Of a stretch of DNA of 17,613 nucleotides, positions 13,275-17,613 are shown piece by piece. The notes beneath the pieces were generated by a model that saw nothing but the letters and a program-made list of their open reading frames with translations, ran no database searches and was not told the DNA's origin. The DNA comes from UBA910 sp964369145. Its GTDB lineage: Bacteria > Patescibacteriota > Minisyncoccia > Phycocordibacterales > DATDWN01. Location of the stretch: positions 1-17,613 of the forward strand of contig CAYJEE010000014.1 in the NCBI GenBank assembly GCA_964369145.1. Reading direction: 5' to 3'. Numbering within the stretch: the first letter of the stretch is position 1; every line of letters starts with the position of its first letter. The position numbers were made by a program, and so were the translations under genes.

Positions 13275-13368
13275 GCGATACTCTAACCCAATCCCATAAT
13301 GAAATTATCACGACATGTATTGTAGATATTGGTTTGCCCGTTTCTTTTAATTTCTAATTTATTTTTCT

Positions 13369-14007
13369 ATGAAACAAACAACGCTTAAAGCGAGCATACT
13401 TGTAAGTGCGCTTATGCTCGTGCTTCTTCCGACAGTGTCATACGCAGATGCGATTAATCGTCAATTGGAAACAGGTATGTCAGGATCTGATATATCAATG
13501 ATGCAAACATTTTTTGCTAAAGACGCTACGATTTATCCTCAGGGTCTGATTACTGGTTACTTCGGTTTCCTTACAAAATCAGCAGTTGCAAACTTTCAGA
13601 CTCGAAACGGTATTGCATCTGTAGGACGAGTAGGACCCGCAACACTTCCTGTACTTAATGCACAGATAGCTGCAGGAACTGTGGTGACTAGTGGTGCAGC
13701 GGCACCGATGATTACTGGGGTCAATGTAAACCTGGGTACAAACTATGCTTCAGTAAGCTGGAATACAAATGAATATGCAAAAGGTGTTGTGTACTACAGT
13801 ACAAGCCCATTGATTACATATGAACGTGTTAATTCTGTCGATGTAAGTGGAAATATCGCGATGACTGATGAAAGTATGCGAACTTCACAGACTGTATCAA
13901 TACAAAATTTGCAGTCAAATACAACTTACTACTATATGATCTACACTACTGACCAGTCAGGAAACGTGAGTGTGACTTGGCCAGCAATGTTCCATACAAA
14001 TCAATAG
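13369..14007 (+). CDS. Exported peptidoglycan-binding protein with fibronectin-like domain
   Basis: A 212-aa exported protein. The signal peptide MKQTTLKASILVSALMLVLL is followed by PTVSYADA, with cleavage expected near residue 25. Residues about 30-100 form a PG_binding_1-type helical domain: LETGMSGSDISMMQTFFAKD, YPQGLITGYFGFLTKSAVAN, FQTRNGIASVGRVGPATLPVL. Residues about 115-212 look like a fibronectin III-like beta sandwich (VNLGTNYASVSWNTNEYAKG ... VSIQNLQSNTTYYYMIYTTD). It probably binds the wall and displays an adhesive or structural domain outside the cell. A 4-nt-shift overlap does not occur; the next mini gene starts 1 nt after the stop, so the two are cotranscribed. Confidence 0.87.
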   Translation: MKQTTLKASILVSALMLVLLPTVSYADAINRQLETGMSGSDISMMQTFFAKDATIYPQGLITGYFGFLTKSAVANFQTRNGIASVGRVGPATLPVLNAQIAAGTVVTSGAAAPMITGVNVNLGTNYASVSWNTNEYAKGVVYYSTSPLITYERVNSVDVSGNIAMTDESMRTSQTVSIQNLQSNTTYYYMIYTTDQSGNVSVTWPAMFHTNQ

Positions 14008-14008
14008 T

Positions 14009-14158
14009 ATGCTTACGACAATTGCAATTGTTTTAATCGTATTGTGGCTTCTCGGTATTGTGACATCGTATACTATTGGCGGACTTATTCATATGTTACT
14101 CGTAATCGCAGTGATCATGATTCTCATCCGACTGATACGAGGTGACAAGATTATGTAA
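14009..14158 (+). CDS. lmo0937-family mini membrane protein
   Basis: A 49-aa protein. MLTTIAIVLIVLWLLGIVTS, then YTIGGLIHMLLVIAVIMILI, ending RLIRGDKIM. Two hydrophobic helices are joined by a short TSYTIGG turn; this W-L-L-G-x-V-T-S-Y-T-x-G-G-x-I-H pattern is the signature of the widespread lmo0937 (DUF5670) family, of unknown biochemical function and often stress-linked. It starts 1 nt after the stop of the exported peptidoglycan-binding gene and is followed by a terminator, so it forms the end of that operon. Confidence 0.85.
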   Translation: MLTTIAIVLIVLWLLGIVTSYTIGGLIHMLLVIAVIMILIRLIRGDKIM

Positions 14159-14180
14159 GTATGATGGATGTATAAATACG

Positions 14181-14215
14181 AAAATCACCCCGCGTGCAAC
14201 CAAGGGGTGATTTTT
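14181..14215. terminator. Bidirectional terminator
   Basis: AAAATCACCCC/GGGGTGATTTT (11 bp) around a 12-nt loop, with A-run and T-run on either side. It ends both the 13369-14158 operon and the convergent carboxypeptidase gene. Confidence 0.88.
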
Positions 14216-14216
14216 G

Positions 14217-15137
14217 TTAGTTAAAAATTTTACTGAGGTATGCGTTTATTTCTCGCTGGTCGAGATCATAGTAATATTTTTTCTCTGTATAGAGTTTTGT
14301 TGCAAGCTCTACACCGACAAATCTCCAGTGCCATGATTCAAATGTATAAAATTTGTTGCCTTTTGGGTATGAAAGTACAAAGCCGTATCGGTGAGCGTTT
14401 TCGAGAAGCCATGGGTAGGCGCTAGATTTTTCAAAAGCCCCCAAGTCTTCTCCGTTTTGCGGAGTGGTAAAATCAATCGTGCTTCCTAGTTGGTGCTCTG
14501 AGTAACCTTGGTCAGCAGAAAATTTGTTGGCTGCGGTGGTGCCGTATTGGATTTTGTAGTTTGCCTTGAGGTTTGCTTGTGTTCCAAATGATCTGTATCC
14601 AGAAAGTACTGAGAGGGGAATGTTGTTACTTCGTGCATCCCGGATCATGTTTTCCAGGTAAGATTTAATCGTAGTGTGGATTTTCTCAGGTTTTTCAGCT
14701 CGTGCGAGATACTCTGTTCCGATATCAGACAGAGATGCTGGTATGTAGTTTTCATTGAGAAAGTATACATTTGAATATTTTTGAAGAAGCTCTTTGTCGG
14801 TTTGACTGAGTTTATACAGATCGCCGACGGTAGAAGAGATTGTTGCGATTTGTTGTTCGTATGAATCATTGCGGACTTGTTCTGTACGAAGCGCGCTTTG
14901 TAAGTCGGTATTTTCGATATGAGCGGAGCTCAGAGATTCTTCTAGTTGCGCAATGGTTTGAGAAAGAGCTTGGGTGGTAGATGCAAGCTCTCGTGAAGTC
15001 GTCTGGTAGGCCTGAGTGAGGGTGTACGAGTAATACCCGAGATATCCTGTACCGAGCACCCCGATACTTACGAGTGCAATCCACCCCTTTGTGAAGGGGA
15101 AATGACGGCTTATGCGATGAGTATCGTGTGTATGCAT
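14217..15137 (-). CDS. VanY-type D-alanyl-D-alanine carboxypeptidase (peptidase M15B)
   Basis: A 306-aa membrane-anchored cell-wall peptidase that would trim terminal D-Ala from peptidoglycan stems. One TM helix at about 18-40 (KGWIALVSIGVLGTGYLGYY), then a Ser/Thr/Gln-rich coiled coil at about 45-115 acting as a stalk, then the M15B domain. Zinc-site motifs: LSGYRSFGTQ, QGYSEHQLGSTIDF (His and Asp ligands) and ESWHWRFVG (His ligand and catalytic Glu/Trp region). Start ATG 15137 has TAGTAT 7 nt upstream, a leaderless arrangement. Confidence 0.92.
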   Translation of the reverse strand: MHTHDTHRISRHFPFTKGWIALVSIGVLGTGYLGYYSYTLTQAYQTTSRELASTTQALSQTIAQLEESLSSAHIENTDLQSALRTEQVRNDSYEQQIATISSTVGDLYKLSQTDKELLQKYSNVYFLNENYIPASLSDIGTEYLARAEKPEKIHTTIKSYLENMIRDARSNNIPLSVLSGYRSFGTQANLKANYKIQYGTTAANKFSADQGYSEHQLGSTIDFTTPQNGEDLGAFEKSSAYPWLLENAHRYGFVLSYPKGNKFYTFESWHWRFVGVELATKLYTEKKYYYDLDQREINAYLSKIFN

Positions 15138-15144
15138 AGTATCA

Positions 15145-15150
15145 ATACTA
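15145..15150 (-). promoter_or_regulatory. -10 box of the carboxypeptidase gene, leaderless type
   Basis: TAGTAT on the minus strand, 7 nt before the ATG (15137). Confidence 0.45.
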
Positions 15151-15229
15151 CCATATCTCCATCAGAGAAGTGGGGCTAGATGATTGTTTTCTTCTGTTGT
15201 ATTATAGAGGTATTCACTAATTACACAAT

Positions 15230-15970
15230 ATGTTATATCCAATCTATGTTATTTTGTTTTTCTTGGTTATCTCAAGTATTCGTCAGATCAATCAATACGA
15301 GCGAGGGATTAAGTTTACCTTTGGTCGGTTTACTTCGATCATGGAGCCGGGATGGAGAATCGTCTGGCCGATTATTCAGACTTCTCAGAAAGTTGACGTG
15401 CGTACAAAAGCGGTCGATGTGCCCGATCAGAATGCCATCACCCGAGACAACGTATCAGTAAAAGTAAATGCGGTGATCTACTATCGAGTGAGTGATGCGG
15501 CAAAGGCGATTATTGAAGTGGAGGATTTCAAATATGCGATTTCTCAGTATGCACAGACTACAATGCGAAATATTGTCGGTGAAGTGACGCTCGACGAGCT
15601 TCTCTCAAGTCGAGACAAGATTGCAGACCGAATCCGGGAGATTGTGGATAAAGAGACAGATGCGTGGGGACTCAAGGTGCAAAATGTAGAGCTTAAGGAT
15701 GTAAGCTTGCCTGCAGAAATGGAGCGCACAATCGGTAAGCAAGCAGAAGCGGAACGTGAGAAGCGAGCGGTGATTATAAACTCAGAGGGGGAGCTCGCTG
15801 CATCAGAAAATATCGCAAAGGCGGCAGCAATGCTCGCACACACTCCTGGAGCACTTCATTTGCGCACACTCCAGTCGATAAATGACATGTCTTCTGATCA
15901 GAGCAATACAGTGGTCTACATGGTACCGGTGGAAGCACTCAAAGCACTCGAAGGGTTTATGAAAAAATAG
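15230..15970 (+). CDS. Slipin (SPFH/stomatin-like membrane protein)
   Basis: A 246-aa SPFH/Band 7 protein, expected to form oligomeric membrane scaffolds. An N-terminal hydrophobic hairpin (MLYPIYVILFFLVISSI) is followed by INQYERGIKFTFGRFTSIME, PGWRIVWP, VDVRTKAVDVPDQNAITRDN and VSVKVNAVIYYRV, the classic stomatin/slipin core. SQYAQTTMRNIVGEVTLDEL, VKDVSLP-type VELKDVSLPAEMERTIGKQA and the Ala/Glu coiled coil AEREKRAVIINSEGELAASE complete the family pattern. Start ATG 15230; a TATTAT box lies about 25 nt upstream and no Shine-Dalgarno is obvious. No NfeD partner gene is adjacent. Confidence 0.94.
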   Translation: MLYPIYVILFFLVISSIRQINQYERGIKFTFGRFTSIMEPGWRIVWPIIQTSQKVDVRTKAVDVPDQNAITRDNVSVKVNAVIYYRVSDAAKAIIEVEDFKYAISQYAQTTMRNIVGEVTLDELLSSRDKIADRIREIVDKETDAWGLKVQNVELKDVSLPAEMERTIGKQAEAEREKRAVIINSEGELAASENIAKAAAMLAHTPGALHLRTLQSINDMSSDQSNTVVYMVPVEALKALEGFMKK

Positions 15971-15975
15971 AAAAC

Positions 15976-16002
15976 AAAAAACCGCTCAAAAGCGGTTTTT
16001 TT
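15976..16002. terminator. Bidirectional terminator between slipin and the SRPBCC gene
   Basis: AAAAAACCGCT/AGCGGTTTTTT (11 bp) with loop CAAA and a seven-T run, placed between convergent genes. Confidence 0.92.
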
Positions 16003-16017
16003 GTGCAAGGTTATACA

Positions 16018-16431
16018 CTAGGCTTGATCTACGTATTTTTTGAAATTGTCCAAGATCGCTTGCCAACCAAGCTTTTGCATTTCAGGTGGGTTTTCATCTT
16101 CTGGATCAAAAGTTTCTATTACTTTATACGCATCTCCTTCTGGTACAAACTCAACTTTTACTTTTCTCCCGTCTTCCATGATGTATTCAAGGAGCTTATA
16201 TTTTTCGATGGCGGTATAAGTTCCTTTCATATCAAAACCGTGTGTGCCGTCTGTACTTTCCATACGAGTGGTAAATTCTTTGCCAACTGTGAGGTCTTGA
16301 GTGGCGCGTGGAGCGCACCAGTCGTTAGAGGCAAAACACCAGTGTGTAATATGCTCGGGTGCAGTCCAGTATTCCCAAATTTTTTCGATTGGTGCGTTGA
16401 GTAACGTTTCTACGGTGACGGGTGTTTTCAT
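16018..16431 (-). CDS. SRPBCC (AHSA1-like) domain protein
   Basis: A 137-aa single-domain protein. ETLLNAPIEKIWEYWTAPEH then ITHWCFASNDWCAPRA, followed by GKEFTTRMESTDGTHGFDMK and GWQAILDNFKKYVD, is the pattern of the AHSA1/START-like helix-grip fold, in which the C-terminal helix covers a hydrophobic ligand cavity. Bacterial members have varied or unknown ligands, so no substrate is assigned. Start ATG 16431 has a perfect TATAAT 7 nt upstream and no Shine-Dalgarno, a strong leaderless candidate. Confidence 0.9.
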   Translation of the reverse strand: MKTPVTVETLLNAPIEKIWEYWTAPEHITHWCFASNDWCAPRATQDLTVGKEFTTRMESTDGTHGFDMKGTYTAIEKYKLLEYIMEDGRKVKVEFVPEGDAYKVIETFDPEDENPPEMQKLGWQAILDNFKKYVDQA

Positions 16432-16438
16432 GCTCTAA

Positions 16439-16444
16439 ATTATA
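16439..16444 (-). promoter_or_regulatory. -10 box of the SRPBCC gene, leaderless type
   Basis: Perfect TATAAT on the minus strand, 7 nt before the ATG at 16431. It abuts the stop codon of the small frame at 16445-16572. Confidence 0.65.
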
Positions 16445-16572
16445 TTATTCTTTTGTAATACCTCTTTGTGCCCAGAATTTTGCTCTTGTGCCATCACGAA
16501 GCTTGGTAGTGTATGCAGCTCTCTGAGGTTTTTTTCAGGATTTGTTGGGTACATATCAGGAGCTCCTTCCAT
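16445..16572 (-). pseudogene. Possible frameshifted mini gene
   Basis: The minus strand from ATG 16572 reads MEGAPDMYPTNPEK, then meets a run of seven A (16529-16535). Beyond it, the most protein-like frame is shifted by -1 and reads PQRAAYTTKLRDGTRAKFWA, then QRGITKE and TAA at 16447-16445, giving about 42 aa in all. The unshifted frame runs on to TAG at 16435 as a less convincing 45-aa peptide. ATG 16572 has TATTAT (16579-16584) 6 nt upstream, so the start looks genuine. The run contains A-AAA-AAC in the zero frame, a known slippery heptamer. It may be a sequencing error, a real indel or programmed frameshifting. No family is recognised. Confidence 0.4.
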
Positions 16573-16627
16573 GTCTATATAATACTACAATTATTAGTAT
16601 TTAAAATTTTTTGAAATATTTCGTTTG

Positions 16628-17032
16628 TTATTTAAACCACATCTTTTGCCAGCCTTCCATCATTTGTATTTCTTTTGTCTGTGCGGTGATAATCTCTTGA
16701 GCGAGTTTGAGGAGGTCTGCTCGTTGTGAATTTTTTAGTACTGCTTCTGCCATAGTCACTGCACCTCGGTGATGCACAATCATTTCAGAAAGAAATGCTT
16801 TATCAAATTCATCACCTGTTTTTCCATCTAAGCCCATCATCATTCCATTCATCATGCTGTGCATATTCATTGCCCCATCGTGCATCATTGCACAATCAGA
16901 CATTTCATGTTGACCACGCATATGTTTACAAGAACCAGTCTGTGAATCAGACATGATAGAAGGGAACAGGGAAGAAAGTAAGAGTCCAAAAAGTACGCCA
17001 ATAATTATGTAGTATATGTTCTTAAATTCCAT
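16628..17032 (-). CDS. DUF305 family protein, probably periplasmic/exported and metal-related
   Basis: A 134-aa protein. An N-terminal TM/signal anchor at about 5-27 (YYIIIGVLFGLLLSSLF) is followed by a Met/His/Cys-rich linker (CKHMRGQHEMSDCAMMHDGA, then MNMHSMMNGMMMG) and the DUF305 domain: FDKAFLSEMIVHHRGAVTMA, then AQEIITAQTKEIQMMEGWQK. The M-I-x-H-H-x-G/A-x-x-M-A motif is the hallmark of the family, which includes copper-binding CopM-like proteins. The Met/His richness suggests copper or silver handling; this is inferred, not shown. TAATAT lies 7 nt before the ATG (leaderless type). Confidence 0.92.
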   Translation of the reverse strand: MEFKNIYYIIIGVLFGLLLSSLFPSIMSDSQTGSCKHMRGQHEMSDCAMMHDGAMNMHSMMNGMMMGLDGKTGDEFDKAFLSEMIVHHRGAVTMAEAVLKNSQRADLLKLAQEIITAQTKEIQMMEGWQKMWFK

Positions 17033-17039
17033 AAAAGAT

Positions 17040-17045
17040 ATATTA
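17040..17045 (-). promoter_or_regulatory. -10 box of the DUF305 gene, leaderless type
   Basis: TAATAT on the minus strand, 7 nt before the ATG at 17032. A 7-bp hairpin GAAGTTA/TAACTTC (17061-17079) lies upstream. Confidence 0.45.
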
Positions 17046-17162
17046 GTTGAGTAAGGTGAAGAAGTTATGAGGTAACTTCCTTGGGTACAGTATACTCCTT
17101 TTTTAAAAAGTGCGGCAGATTACCTTTTATGCAATATCAAGCAAATCAAGGGTAATAAAGGT

Positions 17163-17190
17163 TTGCAATCTATCGTATTTTTGATACTAT
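17163..17190 (+). promoter_or_regulatory. Candidate promoter of tRNA-Asn
   Basis: -35 TTGCAA (17163-17168), 16-nt spacer and -10 TACTAT (17185-17190). A 9-bp inverted repeat, GTATCGAAT-ACGA-ATTCGATAC (17195-17216), lies between the predicted start and the tRNA and may be a processing or regulatory hairpin in the 5' leader. Confidence 0.5.
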
Positions 17191-17221
17191 TTCTGTATCG
17201 AATACGAATTCGATACCACAT

Positions 17222-17530
17222 TCCGCGGTAGCTCAGTGGTAGAGCAAGCGACTGTAAAAATTGCAGCTTCTTAGAGAAATCTAAGTTGACAAATGAGGTG
17301 AATTCGGGGAAACCCACAGGTGTAAAAACCAGGGCAATCCCGAGCCAAGCCTTGAGAGAAATTTCAAGGAAGGTGTAGAGACTATCTCGCAAGAGAGTAC
17401 TCGGTGTAACAGCCCAGGAAGCGCCTCACTCCTAAGTCCAAAAGGATATGGAGATGATATAGTCCATGCTTTCAGTAATGAGAGAAAACATGTAATCGCT
17501 TGGTCGTAGGTTCGATCCCTACCCGCGGAG
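17222..17530 (+). tRNA. tRNA-Asn(GUU) interrupted by a group I intron
   Basis: Exon 1 is 17222-17255 and exon 2 is 17493-17530. Joined, they give a perfect cloverleaf: acceptor TCCGCGG/CCGCGGA, D-stem GCTC/GAGC, anticodon stem AGCGA/TCGCT, 7-nt loop CTGTTAA with anticodon GTT, T-arm GTAGG-TTCGATC-CCTAC and discriminator G. The intron lies between anticodon positions 35 and 36. Reading only the 5' exon and intron start suggests GTA (Tyr), but group I splice rules (U before the 5' site, G at the intron end) and the GACTGTTAATC context typical of bacterial tRNA-Asn give Asn. The 3' CCA is not encoded (GCAA follows). Confidence 0.93.
17256..17492 (+). ncRNA. Group I intron, IC3-like, 237 nt
   Basis: Self-splicing-type intron inside tRNA-Asn. 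P1 pairs exon CTGT (17252-17255) with GCAG (17263-17266), with the required U:G at the splice site. P2 is CTTAGA-GAAA-TCTAAG (17270-17285). P4 is TTCGGG (17303-17308) with CCCGAG (17339-17344), J4/5 is GAAA, P5 is CCC/GGG and J5/4 is CAAT, matching the conserved core of the plastid/cyanobacterial tRNA-Leu intron (GGGCAATCC-GAGCCAA). P7 is GACT (17380-17383) with AGTC (17461-17464); P8 is TCTC-GCAA-GAGA. The terminal base is G17492. There is no room for a homing endonuclease gene, and no frame within the intron is credible. Confidence 0.93.
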
Positions 17531-17574
17531 CAAATAAAAGAACACCCTCGTGGTGTTTTTTATTTGCTCCGCGG
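17523..17574. repeat. Long inverted repeat / terminator at the tRNA 3' end
   Basis: Arm CCGCGGAGCAAATAAAA (17523-17539) is exactly repeated in inverted form at 17558-17574. The centre is a 6-bp hairpin AACACC/GGTGTT followed by six T, a good tRNA terminator. The outer 17 bp means the tRNA acceptor end itself is copied in reverse. Confidence 0.9.
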
Positions 17575-17575
17575 A

Positions 17576-17613
17576 GAAGATGTGCCGAAGCACATCTTCG
17601 TGTAGGGATCGAA
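17576..17613 (-). other. Inverted partial copy of the tRNA-Asn 3' half with inserted hairpin
   Basis: On the minus strand the window end reads TTCGATCCCTAC (T-loop and T-stem of the tRNA), then an inserted perfect 10-bp hairpin GAAGATGTGC-TTCG-GCACATCTTC (17576-17599), then CCGCGGAGCA (acceptor end). The hairpin closes with C(UUCG)G, an exceptionally stable RNA tetraloop. The copy runs off the window, so whether it is a second tRNA-like gene, a pseudogene, an integration scar or an assembly fold-back cannot be settled here. Confidence 0.5.

Noticed and set aside
17222..17275. tRNA-Tyr(GUA)
   Set aside because: The apparent GTA includes the first intron base. Splicing at the P1 U:G pair and terminal G gives CTGTTAA with GUU (Asn).
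17120..17392. Minus-strand 90-aa frame over the tRNA and intron
   Set aside because: It overlaps a well-supported tRNA and intron core on the opposite strand and shows no protein signature.

Overview
The window looks like a scaffold from a Candidate Phyla Radiation (Patescibacteria) bacterium, probably a Parcubacteria/Paceibacteria-type lineage. This is inferred from gene content and style: small compact genes, several short type IV pilins sharing a GFTLIELLVVIAIIG start, an SPFH protein, a DUF305 protein, a peptidoglycan-binding/fibronectin-like exported protein, heavy use of CGA for arginine in the housekeeping genes, and many genes preceded by a -10 box only 6-8 nt before the start codon. 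A run of 100 N (11614-11713) marks an unresolved join, so this is a draft, probably metagenomic, assembly.

Layout. 1-1012: start of hisS (minus, partial) diverging from truB. 1013-2470: three small XRE-type helix-turn-helix genes, each with its own Shine-Dalgarno site and a strong intrinsic terminator. 2474-4225: typA/bipA (minus). 4450-4842: a consensus promoter driving two overlapping tiny membrane-protein genes, with a terminator inside the second reading frame. 4829-5705: a two-gene membrane operon (small two-TM protein and a bacterial PH-domain protein). 5823-8943: enolase and cofactor-independent phosphoglycerate mutase, two consecutive steps of lower glycolysis, with a possible small basic gene between them. 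9033-9653: a divergent adenylate-kinase-like P-loop kinase. 9780-10779: an IS30-family insertion sequence. 10811-13103: three type IV pilins interrupted by a hairpin-repeat array and by mscL. 13369-14158: an exported peptidoglycan-binding protein and an lmo0937-type mini membrane protein. 14217-17032: a VanY-type carboxypeptidase, slipin, an SRPBCC protein, a possibly frameshifted mini gene and a DUF305 protein. 17222-17530: tRNA-Asn(GUU) split by a group I intron, followed by a fold-back that copies the tRNA 3' end in inverted orientation.

The most unusual element is the array at about 11325-11777. A constant 18-mer (GTCGCACCACAAGGGTAC) alternates with variable two-tier hairpins ending in tetraloops. 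It lies between convergent pilin and mscL genes, supplies the last codons and stop of mscL, and is broken by the assembly gap. I do not recognise it as a known repeat class.

A second theme is two styles of gene start. Housekeeping and surface genes mostly look leaderless. The HTH genes, the 4499 cassette and the kinase carry purine-rich Shine-Dalgarno sites and GC-rich terminators, and where I looked they use arginine codons differently, which suggests acquired cassettes.
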